Source of the DNA: Eurosta solidaginis
Taxonomy: Eukaryota > Arthropoda > Insecta > Diptera > Tephritidae
Direction: 5' to 3'
DNA: 64,000 nt
NCBI RefSeq assembly: GCF_040869045.1
Contig: NC_090319.1
Span: forward strand, 240,491,832-240,555,831
The notes beneath the pieces were generated by a model. It was not told where the DNA came from and did no database searches. It worked only from the letters and a program-made list of their open reading frames with translations. Of this stretch, positions 34,030 through 46,970 are shown piece by piece. Position 1 is the first letter of the stretch. Each line of letters begins with the position of its first letter. The position numbers and the translations under genes were made by a program.

Positions 34030-37000
34030 AGTACTATTTCGCCTAACTACCCCAACCCTAAATGGCAACCCTACTCAAAAATGTCCCTATTGTAATACGG
34101 AGTGAAAAACCTTTGGTTTGATACCCATATCGGCATATCTCATGCAATTTTTTTTTTTTGATTCGAATAGGTGGCAACCTTGTGAAACATCCTCAGTGGC
34201 AGCACCTAGGTAGAAAGTCCGAGAAGGTGATAAATTATCTCTGTGCCTAATTTCATTTAAATCGGTTGAGCCGTTCCCGAGATTGTTCGGCTATACAAAC
34301 ATACAAATATACGAATACTATTTCGTCTAACTACCCCAACCCAAAATCCCAACCTTCCTCAAAAATGTCCCTATTGTAATGCGGAGTGAAATACCTTTCG
34401 TTTGATATCCATATCGGCATATATCATGCATTTGTTATACTCAGTTGAGCAGAGCTCACAGAGTATATTAACTTTGATTGGATAACGGTTGGTTGTACAG
34501 GTATAAAGGAATCGAGATAGATATAGACTTCCATATATTAAAATCATCAGTATCGAAAAAAAATTTGATTGAGTCCGTCCGTCCGTCCGTTAACACGATA
34601 ACTTGAGTAAATTTTGAGGTCTCTTGACGAAATTTGGTATGTAGGTTCCTGGGCACTCATCTCAGATCGCTATTTAAAATGAACGATATCGGATTATAAC
34701 CACACTCAACTTATCGATATCGAAAATTTCGAAAAATCGAAAAAGTGCGATAATTCATTGCCAAAGACGGATAAAGCGATGAAACTTGGTAGGTGGGTTG
34801 AACTTATGACGCAGAATAGAAAATAAGTAAAATTTTGGACAATGGGCGTGGCACCGCCCACTTTTAAAAGAAGGTAATTTAGAAGTTTTGCAAGCTGTAA
34901 TTTGGCAGTCGTTGAAGATATCATGATGAAATTTGGCAGGAACGTTACTTCTGTTACTACATGTATGCCTAATAAAAATTAGCCAAATCGGAGACCGACC
35001 CCGCCCACCTTAAAAAAAAAAATTTTTTAAAGTGAAATTTTTACAAAAAATTTTATATCTTTATAGTATATAAGTAAATTATATTCAACTCCAGTAATGA
35101 TATGGTGCAACAAAATAGAAAAAAAAAAGAAAATTTCAAAATGGGCGTGGCTCCGCCCTTTTTCATTTGATTTGTCTAGGACACTTTTAATGCCATAAGT
35201 CGAACAAATATTTACCAATCCTTGTGAAATTTGGTAGGCGCTTAGATTCGAGGACGCTAACTGTTTTCTGTGAAAAAGGGCGAAATCGGTTGAAGCCACG
35301 CCCAGTTTTTATACACAGTCGATTTTCTGTCCTTCCGCTCGGCCGTTAACACGATAACTTTAGCAAAAATCTATATATCTTTACTAAACTCAATTCACAT
35401 AATTACCTGAATCCACTTTGTATTGGTATAAAAAATGGACGAAATCCGACTATGACACGCCCACTTTTTCGATATGGAAAATTACGAAAAATGAAAAAAT
35501 GCCATAATTCTATACCAAATACGAAAAAAGGGATGAAACATGGTAACTGGATTGGTTTATTGACGCAAAATATAACTTAAAAAAAAAATTTTGTAAAATG
35601 GGTGTGACACCTACCATATTAAGTAGAAGAAAATGAAAAAGTTCTGCAAGGCGAAATCAAAAGCCCCTGGAATCATGGCAGGTATACTAATCGTGGTATT
35701 ACATATATAAATAAATTAGCGGTACCCGACAGATGATGTTTTGGGTCACCCTGGTCCACATTTTGGTCGAAATCTCGAAAACGCCTTCGCGTATACAACT
35801 ACCAGCACTCCCTTTTAAAATTTGTATTAATACCTTTAATTTGACACCCATATTTTACAAACAAATTCTAAAGTCAACCCTGGTCCACCTTTATGGCAAT
35901 GTCCCGAAGAGGCGTCCACCTATAGAAATAAGGCCCACTCCCTTTTAAAATACTCATTAACACCTTTCATTTGATACCCATATCGTACACAAAATTTCTA
36001 GATTCATCCCTGGTCCACCTTTATATCGATATTTCGAAAAGGCGTCCATCCATAGAACTAAGGCCCACTCCCTTTTAAAATACTCACTAACACCTTTCGT
36101 TTGATACCCATATTGTATAAACGCATTCTAGAGTCATCCCTGGTCCACCTTTATGGCGATATCCCGAAAAGGCTTCCACCTATAAAACTAAGGCCCATTC
36201 CCTTTTAAAATACTCATTAACACCTTTCATTTGATACCCATATCGTACAAACAAATTCTAGAGTCACACCTGGTCCACCTTTATGGCGATATCTCGAAAA
36301 GGCGTCTACCCATAGAACTAAGGCCTACTCCCTTTTAAAATACTCACTAACACCTTTCGTTTGATACCCATATTGTATAAACAAATTCTAGAGTCACCCC
36401 TGGTCCACGTTTATATCGATATTGCGAAAAGGCGTCCACCCATAGAACTAAGGCCCACTCCCTTTCAAAATACTCACTAACACCTTTCGCTTGATACCCA
36501 TATTGTATAAACGCATTCTAGAGTCATCCCTGGTCCACCTTTATGGCGATATCCCGAAAAGGCATCCACCTATAAAACTAAGGCTCACTCCCTTTTAAAA
36601 TACTCATTAACACCTTTCATTTGATACCCATATCGTACAAACAAATTCTAGAGTCACCCCTGGTGCACCTTTAGGGCGATATCTCGAAAAGGCGTCCACC
36701 CATTGAACTAAGGCCCACTCCCTTTTAAAATACTCACTAACACCTTTCGTTTGATACCCATATTGTATAAACGCATTCTAGAGTCATCCCTGGTCCACCT
36801 TTATGGCGATATCCCGAAAAGGCGTTCACCTATAGAACTAAGGCTCACTCCCTTTTAAAATACTCATTAACACCTTTCAATTGACACCCATATCGTACAA
36901 ACGCATTCTAAAGTCACCCCTGGTCCACCTTTATGGCGATATCTCGAAAAGGCGTCCTCCTATAGAACTAAGGCCCACGCCCTTTTAAAATATTCATTAA

Positions 37001-37355
37001 CACCTTTCATTTGATACCCATATCATACAAACAACACATTCCAGGGTTACCCTAGGTTCTTTTTCCTACATGGTGATCTTCCCTTATTTTGTCTCCATAG
37101 CTCTCAACTGAGTATGTAATGTTCGGTTACACTCGAACTTAGCGTTCCTTACTTGTTTTTTTTTTTTTAATTTCGAATAGTTGCCAACCTTGTGAAACAT
37201 TCTGAGTGGCAACACCTAGGTAGAAAGTCTTAGAAGGTGAGACATTATTTCTGTACCAAATTTAATTTAAATCGGTTGAGCCGTTCCCGAGATCGTTCGG
37301 CTATACAAACATACAAATATACGAATATACAAGAATTGCTCTTAAAGTTATAAGA
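34030..37355 (-). mobile_element. Helitron-like remnant, minus strand, interrupted by a DINE-like element
   Basis: On the minus strand it would start TCTTATAACTTTAAGAGCAA (5' TC at 37355, preceded by A), then GAACGGCTCAACCGATTTAA, both typical of insect Helitron 5' ends. A ~284-bp part is tandemly duplicated: the TACTATTTCG(C/T)CTAACTACC word occurs at about 34033 and 34317. The DINE-like copy 3 sits in the second unit, at a T-run. The CTAG end was not found. Confidence 0.4.
34434..37157 (-). mobile_element. DINE-1/INE-1-like element, type A, copy 3
   Basis: On the minus strand it begins AACAAGTAAGGAACGC (37157) and ends at the TCAACTGAGTATAAC hairpin (34434). About nine 130-bp monomers occupy 35740-37060, with the GTGGGCG tail at 34690-35620. 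It is inserted between CATGCATTT and a T-run plus AATTTCGAATAG; the uninterrupted site is seen in the first duplicate at about 34137-34170. Confidence 0.65.
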
Positions 37356-37947
37356 TAATACTTACGGTTACATAATAAAGTTATATATTAAGAAATAAGC
37401 TGTGTTTGTGTGTGAAAGCAAGTTCACTATCTCCAACCAATTAAGTCAACCGCGGCTTTGCAATCATATTTAATGCTACTCTTTGTCCGCGGTATAACAA
37501 GAACGCTGGTCTTTGCCATATTACTTCCGAAACTTCGATTTTGTTGCACTATCGAATAGGACTAACTACCAAAGGTCTCTGTGGAAAATATCTCCTTTTA
37601 GACACAAATATTGTTTACGCGGTTTTGCACTTTCACCGACGATATTCATTATATAATCATATATTAATTTTTCAAAAGCGAACAGGTGCTACTGCAAAAT
37701 GGTACAATTAATCATCCGACAGTTTAATGACGGAAATGCACTGCTCCTACAAGCTCCTGCACAGTCGAGCAAAAAGCTCATTTAATGTTTAACAAGCGCA
37801 AAACGCCTGTTAATTATCACCTGAAGAGATTAATGTTCACTTAATGTAAGTGAAAAAAGTAAAGTATTTACATATGTACACTTACAGTTACAATTGCAGT
37901 TGCCAACTCATGTCCGCATATTGCGTATTCACAACAGATATAAAAAC
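37356..37947. other. Unassigned sequence
   Basis: No coding or repeat structure recognised. Confidence 0.4.
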
Positions 37948-38619
37948 TTAAGGGCTCATTACTGATACTTAGCATAGACTTGACTTGAGAACTGTCACTT
38001 ACAGTTCTGTTAAATGAACATTGCGTGTTAAGGCTTGGTTTCCTCGAAAGCGGTGCCGCTATATATATAGCGGCCGTTACATAGCAGTAGAGTACGTTGT
38101 CAAAAATATTGCAATGTAAAAGTAATTATGTGAAAACTAAAAAGACGGTGAAGTTCACCGTAACGTAATATAGCGACCGGGCATAAAACAACCCTGCCGT
38201 CATGACGGTAGAAACTTCTTCATCACCGTTTTTTCCCACCGCTATTGTCAAAGCGGTGAATATTTTGTCAAATATTTCAAATTATTTATAAAATAAACAA
38301 TTTAGCGGTCGTAACATAGCGGTACCGCTTTTGGAGGAAACCAAGCATTTACTGATTACTCTAAACTTAGCAACACTTAACTCGACTTAGAGGTCTGTTG
38401 AATTTTGATTTTCTATGTAAGTGCTAAGTGACGTTTACATTTTGAGATGCCATTTGTTTGTTTCCATTTCTTTTTTTTGACATTTTGTCATACAAATTGG
38501 CATTTATTGATTATGATGCCAGATTGTATGCGCTAAGTGGAGTATAATCGTGGTTAAGTTGCCAAGTTTACGCCAAGTCAAGTCAAGTCTATGCTAAGTA
38601 TCAGTAATGGGCCCTTTAA
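37948..38619. mobile_element. MITE with TTAA flanks, containing a second MITE
   Basis: The left end is TTAAGGGCTCATTACTGATA and continues CTTAGCATAGACTTGACTTG. The right end reversed is TTAAAGGGCCCATTACTGAT and continues identically for about 25 bases. TTAA at both edges (37948-37951, 38616-38619) would fit a piggyBac-type target site, but the TIR is not one I can place. Removing the inner MITE leaves about 360 bp. Confidence 0.6.
38034..38345. mobile_element. Inner MITE, CTTGGTTTCCTC ends
   Basis: The left arm CTTGGTTTCCTCGAAAGCGG and the reversed right arm CTTGGTTTCCTCCAAAAGCG continue with CGGTACCGCTAT-like sequence. Internal GCGGT/ACCGC words are frequent. No coding frame. It lies wholly inside the TTAA-flanked element. 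Confidence 0.6.
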
Positions 38620-38869
38620 CTGTAGATATAAAGCTATGTGCGGATGAGCATGTGCTTACAGGTATTTGGCTAATCTGCGAAGAAGCGGATGCACTCTTCG
38701 CCACAATTCTGTAAACAATTCACTCACACTATCAACATTACCATTAAGTTTTGCTTCGTTCCAACTCTCATGAAAAAGTAGCAGTTATTTAATAGCCATG
38801 AATTTAGTATTCAGCTTGTTTTGCCGTCGGATTTCCACGTTGAATACAGCTCCACAGATATAGTATGTA

Positions 38870-39301
38870 TTAGACTGGGTCGATTTATTAACCGATAACG
38901 CGCCATCGATTTTTCGATAGGATTTGAGCTCAGGAAAAAAAGTTCCACTACGCATACCCAAAAAAATAATTTTCGAGACTGCGAAATTTCATTTTTTTTA
39001 CTTTTTTCGACTTTGATTTTTAAGGTTTTTTTCATGACCTACTAAAAAAATGTTCATTTGATTGGCGATAACAATTTTTTGAAAAAAAAAATGCAACGTG
39101 AAAATTTGTTTAATAGGTCATGAAAAAAAGCTTAAAAATCAAAGTCGAAAAAAAGTAAAAAAAAAATTAAATTTCGCAGGCTCGAAAATTATTTTTTTGG
39201 GTATGCGCAGTGGAACTTTTTTTTCCTGAGCCCAAATCCTATCGAAAAATCGATGGCGCGATATCAGTTAACTGTCGTCCATACAAATCGACGCACCCTA
39301 A
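38870..39301. mobile_element. Foldback MITE, GGGTCGATTTA family, copy 1
   Basis: 432 bp. Each half is nearly the mirror of the other: CGCGCCATCGATTTTTCGAT, GGATTTGAGCTCAGGAAAAA and GTTCCACTACGCATACCC recur reversed on the right. TATGTA flanks both sides exactly (38864-38869 and 39302-39307). Other copies are at 45540-45820 (half) and 47794-48223. Confidence 0.75.
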
Positions 39302-39307
39302 TATGTA

Positions 39308-39858
39308 GTTATGCCTATATGTTCTATACTCCCTTTGTGTGTTACCTTTTTTCGAATGTTAACTTTACCTTGATCTTGTTCAGTTATTCAGAGACGTTGT
39401 TGGTATTCGTACATTTCACAATTAGCAATTAGTCAATATTCGTTTCAAAAATTGATTAAAAGCCAAAGTCAAAATAAAGCACCGCGCCACTAACATCTAT
39501 CATGTTCTCTGGATGTAGCAGAAGTGTATCGACACGCAATTATTAAAGAAAATTTGATTAAGGTGAGGCGAAATGCTTTTTTCAAGTATAGCTGGCGGCA
39601 AACTTGTTTGTATGGTGCCATCTCTTTTGCTTGGGCTCTGTAGATGACTTGAATGCACGATAGGAAACTTTTGTCATTGATATACAATTAAGAAACAACA
39701 TCCAGATAAGTACATTTATGCATAATGGTATATATTAAATATGTAGGTCGGGTAAAGCTCAGCAGGATTTCTTCGTTTACTATAGCAAGAACCAACTTTT
39801 TTCGTAGTCGATTACAAGCATTCCCATGTTAGAAGTACTTCCGTGGATATCGAGTATG
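39308..39858. other. Unassigned AT-rich sequence
   Basis: No feature recognised before the hAT target duplication at 39851-39858. Confidence 0.4.
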
Positions 39859-40505
39859 CAGGACCGGCTCTACCATATATGTGAACTACGCGACCGCCTA
39901 GGGCACCAAGTTCTAGAGGGCACCAAATTCGATAAACACTTTTGTACTAAAAATTCTTTATGCACAAAAAAAGAAATTTTGTAGGGCCCTATTAATTTCA
40001 TTAAAAAAGAATTAATTTTCACCTTATTTATATTAGACAACCCAACTTGTCTGGTCTCATGCCCAATTTAGAATTTTGTTGACGATACCAATGTCGGTTA
40101 CGAGTGGCGAGCGTAGGTTTTCGAAACTGAAATTAATCAAAACGTACTTGCGTTCGGCCATGACTCAAGAAAGGCTTGTCGGTTTAGCATTGATATCAAT
40201 AGAGCAGGAAATTGCGCAAAAATTAGATTTAAGTAAAATTATATCAATTTTCTGTGAGTTGAAGGCACGGAAAAGGAAGTTCTAGTAAACTCTAAGATAA
40301 TTAAAAACACTTTTGTGTGTTATATTTTCGTTCTTTTGTTGAAAAAAAAAATATATTTAATATGCAAAAGAAATATGTTTTTGTCTTATTGACACTAAGT
40401 TTGAATTTAATATTTCTGATCTCTAATTTCTTTCTATAAATACGGGAGAAAGGGGCCACAAATAATAACTCGCCTAGTGCCCCAAATTATCTTAAGCCGG
40501 CCATG
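39859..40505 (+). mobile_element. Deleted hAT transposon (ZMYM1-like), 647 bp
   Basis: The ends are CAGGACCGGCT (left) and CATGGCCGGCT (right, reversed), with a shared inner GCCTAGGGCACCAA-like block. CGAGTATG occurs exactly on both sides (39851-39858 and 40506-40513), the 8-bp duplication expected of hAT. Only the C-terminal end of the transposase remains inside. Confidence 0.85.
40076..40285 (+). pseudogene. hAT transposase C-terminal dimerisation domain fragment
   Basis: The 69-residue open piece contains TIPMSVTSGERRFSKLKLIK, the most conserved part of the hAT dimerisation domain (the ERSFSKLK motif, here ERRFSKLK). It goes on with TYLRSAMTQERLVGLALISI and ends in a basic RKRKF. The rest of the transposase, including the catalytic region and BED/zinc-finger part, is gone. 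Just upstream, an in-frame stop and a change of frame separate it from NLPNLSGL-type residues. It is a relic, not a working gene. Confidence 0.75.
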
Positions 40506-40513
40506 CGAGTATG

Positions 40514-43490
40514 CGGGCATAGTATCGAGGTATCGATCGACAACTGATGCCAAGGTACGACACCTGTATTTTTGTAACTCTCTTGATAATTCCCACCAAA
40601 TGTTTCAAGATTCATAACATTCGGCCAATTTGAGTAAGCACTAAAAATTTCGCAAAAAGGATTCGATTTTGAGAATATTGCTTTCCGCTAATAAATTAAT
40701 TTTCAGAAAAAATCGTCGAATATCTCGATACCCATTTCTCAAAATTATTGATCATTTGTTAAATTGACAATAAAATCCCAAACACCAACCCAAACGTGCA
40801 AGATTTTTGACTCCGTATTTTTACATTCAATAAAGCAATAATGAGATAGTTACGAATTTGTAGTTTGTATGGAACATTGAGTAAAATAAAGGATTTAATG
40901 TAGAAAAATTTACTAATTATTTCATTAACCATCTGTATGAAATTGGTATTACTCTAAGTTCAATAATTTAAATAAATTTGGTTAATGACAAACTTTCTTG
41001 CTCTGATTTGCTTTACTTTTTGTTTTATGAGTCTGTTCATGAGTAATCTAGACCACGAGTTTCTGCACCAACTTTTTTGTTAGAGCACAGAAAATTATGT
41101 AGGTTTTCAAAAGGAAAACTGTTATTTATGAATTCAAAACAGAAACAATTCATAAAAAAATTAAATCAAATAAAAAATTATAAAAGTTAACAGATTGTTA
41201 AATGAATTGCTTATCTAAGCCAAACCTAATTTTGCAATAAGTCACGAATTGGTTGTTTTGAAACTTTTTCCTGAAAAGTGTTTAAAGGGATGTTTGCTCT
41301 AAGTTGCACCTCCTTGCTCTATTTGCTTTTTACAGCTGCTCTACTCTGCTCTTACCTGACCGGATCTGCACTTATTTTGGGTTCGACAAACAGCCCTATA
41401 ATGTTAGGAGTAAAGGTGGTAAAGCTAAGGTAATTGTGGTGTTTACAGGACGCACTTAAAGCTAGCCCTAAGAATCATAAACCTAAAACCGTTCCTTCTG
41501 TAAAGTTAATTGATTAAAAAAATTTTTTCGTAGACTACTCAATTTATCTTGAACGTAGCTAATACGTGCACCATAATCCAATGTTTTTATCATGTTTAGG
41601 TAACAGATTAATTTTAAAAAGTTTTATTGAGATTTTTAAAAAGTACGATACGAACATCGATTACTTTTCTCGATCCTATCAAATGAGTACATTTATATAT
41701 GTAAAATATTAGATCATGCATATGTTCACTCTAAGACAAGTTTGATCATGTGCTCAAAACTTTTGACCACACAAGATATCCAGATAGTTTTCAAAAAACG
41801 GTGAGAACACTTTTAGTCTAGTAAATTTTTATTTGCAATAAAAGATTAGGATGTGGCAAGGTGGCATTGTCAAGTTGTAAAAAATCTGAAAGAGTTATAA
41901 CTTCAGAGTCGTAAATTTTTTTTCTGTAAAAAGATTATCACTTGAAGCTACTACTTAAATTTTTAAAACAAAATTAAAAATACCCAGTAAATCCTAAACA
42001 ACATGTTGCATCAAGGCGTAGCAACGTGAAAAAGTTGTAGAAGGAAAAATGGTGGAAATTCGAAGTATTAGTATTATATGAATTGAAAGTGTTAGTATCA
42101 TTGACTTACATTCACCAATATTTCTTAGGGAACAAGCTTAAACTCTTCAGTATTCTGCTACATGACTAAAGAAAAGTTTGTGACCAGCTTAACTTTTAAA
42201 TGCAAATTAAAAGTAAACTATACTAGCTATACTAAAAGTTGTTCAAAAAAAGGACCTGGAGATGCCACCTTTCAGGAAAATAACATATGTAGTTAATTTG
42301 TTGTAAAATTGCTGTTGTGCAGTGCAACCAAACACCAACAGTTCCACTTTGTTTATTAAAGTTCGTAAGCAAATGCAGTTTCTAATTGGAATACTTAAAC
42401 GGCAGGTATAAAATTTAAGTGTCGCAAAAAAAAAAATTAAACATTGACACAAATTTCCTTTGAATTTTTATTGAAACAAGACGAAAATCACCTATATAAT
42501 GAAGTTGATTTTCTATACAACACTTTTTCACTTGTTTAATACTTAAAAACGGGACACTTTATTCGCATCAACAGACCGAAGGCAAATGTTTTCCTTCTAA
42601 ATGAATGTTCTAGTGTACGACGTTTTAATGAGTTGAGCTTCTTTATCGATTTTGATCATGGCAACACCGTACAGAATTGATTCTAATACCTAATTCACTT
42701 AGATGTATATGCATACGCTGATTATCAGATGATTCTATTGTGAATTAGGACCCGGGAAAAATCACATAAATATGTTGCCACTTGCTGCTCGCTGTCGCAG
42801 GCCTTTTCCCAGCACTTGGGATTGTACAAGTGAACTGGCTGGCTGCTACACACTTTCTTATTTAATAGCAGGGTTTTAAAGACCAGGACCGATGCCTAGC
42901 AGAAGCAAGAATTTGTTAAGGCAATTTAAAAACATCCGATCGTCTTAGAGTGTTATTATGTATGTGACCACAGATTTTATAGTAATTTTCTTTTAAAATT
43001 AAAGACCATTTAGCCATTTCATCGACGAGTTGATCTCACCAAGAGTTTAGTCCTACAAATAAACAATGGCTTATAACAGAGCACTCATACTTTTCACTAT
43101 CTCAAATATTCTAAGTAAATTTTAAGTCACTTTCAGAAATTCGGAAATAAAGTACATAAGTGTATGAAATTCAAACAATTTACTTTTCTAATATTTTACT
43201 CCAAACAGTATTATGCACTCTATTGAATTATTCTCGTCTAATATGAACGGTATAGAAAAACCTGATTTGCTTGTGATTATCAACGAACAACGGCGGCCAT
43301 CATGCCAGTTTAGTCAACGTTTATATGTATATGTATGTACATTGTACAACAAAAGCAATGATTAGAAATACTATGATTTCGAAAATACGTCTTTCTGCCA
43401 CAATGTCTACGAATCGAATGAAATGAAATGTGCAGCCGTGATCTTACTAGAAGTCAACATATACATATATGTACACGCTCACACTTATCC
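40514..43490. other. AT-rich stretch without recognisable features
   Basis: About 3 kb scanned on both strands: only short shadow frames, poly-A/T runs and no clear terminal repeats. This is the longest region in the window where I see nothing specific. Confidence 0.5.
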
Positions 43491-43842
43491 CAACAAATAT
43501 TTCTGCCTATTCTCAATTTTAGATGTAGTTGAGAATACTCTCAAAAGAGGGGCTTTCTCAAAAGCATTTGAATAAACTCATAAATACAATGGCTTTCTCA
43601 AATGTTATGTCTTTTATTGGAATTAATTTTATACAAAAACTCTCTAGGGTTGGGGAAAATGTAAAATGCTTAATATGATTTGAGGCAGTTTTTAAGATTT
43701 GAGACGCAAAAGCTTTCTCGAACGATAATTAATATTTGAGAAGGACATTTCGATTTTTCTCCGTTTTAATCATTTTTGAAAAAAATAAATTTTCCATTTT
43801 TCTTATATTTAGTTTGAGAACAATATTTATTAGGGTTACATT
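43491..43842. repeat. Possible small TIR element, CCCAACAAATA end
   Basis: The left word CCCAACAAATATTTCTG is loosely mirrored by AATATTTATTAGGG at the right. The word TTTCTCAAA recurs between. The same ACACTTATCCCAACAA start occurs again at 44510. Weak evidence. Confidence 0.3.
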
Positions 43843-44518
43843 TGAGAATTACACGGCTAGAAATTTGAGCTTAAAATTCTAACCATTCATCGGATTAAAC
43901 AATTTTCCAAACTTTTTTTACCTATGTATATTGAAAACCTCTCAATTTACTTCGCAGTTTTCTTCTTATATTGGGTTTACGTTTTAAACATAATTGAACA
44001 ATACACCTAAAATTTCCAAATTGTTTAAAAACCAAAACCTCAAAATTTAAATATCTAAATCATGAAGTTGATATAGTTTCTTAAACAGTAGGTAGAGCAA
44101 GCTGCTGCAATCCGTGTCACGTCCTGACATAAGGAGTTAAAATCATACGTTTTTAACAATTTTTTTTTTTAAATTAACTCTGAGCTAAATATATAACTTG
44201 TCATTCTGCAAGTGGGCCTAAGAGGGTCAAAGGACTTATTGAAATCAAATCTTCATACAAAATACAAATTCTTAATATTTTCAATTCTGCTTCATTGAAT
44301 GCCTAATTGAATAAAAAACTAGTATGTTTTGCTTGCTATTTCAGATTTTATTATCAATTTAACTTTTAACAGTAAACAATTAATTATTTTCAAAAATTTA
44401 TGAAAGCATCGTCAAAAAGCCAATTATAATTTATTCAGCAATTGCAACTCGTTAATGAAGTAATTGGCACTGTGGGGAAAAGAAAAATTGTATAAATTGG
44501 CCCAAACAACACACTTAT
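43843..44518. other. Unassigned AT-rich sequence
   Basis: No gene or bounded repeat recognised. Confidence 0.4.
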
Positions 44519-44645
44519 CCCAACAATAAAGAAAAATTTATTATTTCATAAAAAATTACCATCTCATTAAAATTCTTCGTGAAATTGGCAAAAAATTAAT
44601 TCTTAAATACATACCAAATTGAAATGAAACATAAATGTTTATTGG
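44519..44645. repeat. Possible 127-bp MITE
   Basis: CCCAACAATAAAGAAAAATT on the left and, reversed, CCCAATAAACATTTATGTTT on the right. It shares its left edge with the repeat at 43491. Confidence 0.35.
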
Positions 44646-44762
44646 GTATATACAAATGTACTTCCCCTCAAATATTATCGGAGCTCTCTCAATTTCAGGA
44701 ATCCGATATGAGTCTGAAATTTTTGAAAAATATGAGTCTCCGAAATTATGAGCTATAGCATA

Positions 44763-46970
44763 CCTGTTAAATAAGGATTACTAATGGTAATGATTAGCCG
44801 TTCCATTGATTATTTTCTTTAAACGCCATTTAATGAATACTTGCCATTATTTTCTGTTTCTAAAGATTACTTTTCAATTGATTAAAAAAATAATAAAAAA
44901 AAATCATGATTTTTTACGATTATTGAAAAATATAAAATAAAAAATAATCAAATGTATTCAAAAATCAAAAGAAAAATAAAAAAATCAAAAGTAAGTGATT
45001 ATTTTTAATTTTTTTCTTTTGATTACTTTTGATAATTTTTCCTCTTTGTTGAAAGAAAAATTCTCGTTTGTTGCATGCAGGGATAATTTCTACATACAAG
45101 TACATTTTAGGATGCAATAGTAAATCGTAAGCGCTTATCGAGGCGAATATATGTATACATGCAACATATAGAGCGAATGGTATATGAGCGATGAGTCATA
45201 TTCTCAGGTAAGTATATACACATGTGCATAATTTGCTACACTCATTATATAAAATAATAACGATCCTTATGGTTTCATCCTTAAGTCAAGCCAATTTTGT
45301 TTTTTATCCAAAATTAATATATCCGCTATTTTTTTTAAGTTATGGTTTATCATATTGTTCGCTTTATTTTATTAATATTGGTTTCATATCATCGGCACTA
45401 TGTGAGTGTTCTACGTTCCATTCAAAGAGCTTTATCATAAATAAGCATTTTTTCGTTAATATAATTTGAATTTGATTTTAAAATTTTCATGCATACCCTA
45501 TAAGAATAAATTTTTTCACTGAAACACTCCTCAAAATCCAAAAAAATATTTTTTTTTTTCAAAAACTGTTATCGCCAAAGTTTTTAGCGGACAATTTTGA
45601 GTCGGACAAGGTATACGTGAAAATTTTAAAATCAAATGAAAATTTTTTAAGTAGGTCATTAAAAAAACCTTAAAAATCAAAGAAAAAAGTCAAAAAACTC
45701 AAATTTTGCAGGCTCGAAAATTATTTTTTTAGGTATGCTTTGTGGAACTTTTTTTCGTGAGCCCAAAACCTATCGAAGAATCGATGACGCGATATAAGTT
45801 AATAAATCGACCCAGCTTAATATATATATATATATAATCTTGGAAGATATCCAACCATGTCGAAAAAATAATGTAGTATAGGCAAAAAAATGTGTTTGGA
45901 ATTTCCATTGTTAGTAATAAAAATATGGCTCACTATGCAAAACTTAAAATTTTATAGGAAATATCCTAGACCTAATCATAAGGAAATAAAAAGAAGTTTC
46001 AATCTAATGTACATGGACATATATTAATAAATTTATGTGGGATATAACAACCTTTGGTTAGCCCATGATGATGAATGACAACTTAGAGGATCGCTACAGT
46101 TGGAAGAAGTATTACTCATACATATTATTTGAGCATATTGTTTTGTCGTAAAACAATGCGCACTCCCCCGCAAGGCATTCGTCGGATATATCTATAGACA
46201 CGATAATTTGTAGGTGGTATGTATGTACCCATATGCGTAGATAAGCGCTCACGATATACCGTTATATCCACCAATGTATTTGTATGTACAAAATAATCAG
46301 TGCATAGCCATAATGTAATCCGAAATGGTGGTTATATTTATTTTGGATATAACAAAATTGGCTAGACTTAAGGAATTAAACAGTAAAGGATCGTTGCTAA
46401 AGGTAAGCTTTTGGACGCTAACCTACGAATCCAACATTTTTTTACATATTGTCTGGACAATTAGAAAAACCGCCGTTTTTGATCCCACATTATTTTATAT
46501 AATCAGTGTAGTAAAATATGCACATGTTTGTACACTTCCCGGAGAATATGTTTAGATCAACGCTCATATAACATTCGCCCTCTATTTTGCATGTATACAT
46601 ATATTCGCCTCGACAAGCGCTTACGATATACTATTGCATCCTAAAATGTACTTGTATGTGGAAATTATCCCGTGCATGCAACGAACGAGAATTTTTCTTT
46701 CAACAAAGCGGAAAAATAATCAAAAATAATCAAAAAAAAACATCAAAAATAATCGAAAAAAAACAAAAATAATCAAAACTAATCATTTTGATTACTTTTG
46801 ATTATTTTTTATTTTTATTTTTTTCAATAATCGGAAAAAATCATGATTTTTTTTCTAATGGTAATGAATTAGTAATTGCTTTTTTCGGAAAACAATTGAA
46901 ATAATCCTTGAACATTAAAATAGGCATCTAATTAATTGATAACTAATGCTAATTCAAATTTAACAGGTCT
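44763..46970. mobile_element. 2.2-kb element with ~400-bp terminal inverted repeats
   Basis: The left arm (44763-45200) and the reversed right arm (46970-46560) share ACCTGTTAAAT, AATCATGATTTTTT, ACGAGAATTTTTCTTTC, ACGGGATAATTTC-like, ATTTTAGGATGCAATAGTA, CGTAAGCGCTT and GAGGCGAATATATGTATAC. The inner arm parts match best; the outer AT-rich parts have drifted. The ~1.36-kb interior holds a half copy of the foldback MITE and short frames with no recognisable product. A second CGCTCACGATATACC word at 46246 repeats part of the arm. Target duplication not resolved. Superfamily unknown. Confidence 0.6.
45540..45820. mobile_element. Foldback MITE, GGGTCGATTTA family, half copy
   Basis: Only the right half is present: GCAGGCTCGAAAATTATTTT, CGATGACGCGATATAAGTTA and AATCGACCCAGCTTAA at the end. 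The matching left arm is missing, so the copy is truncated. It lies in the interior of the 2.2-kb long-TIR element. Confidence 0.6.
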
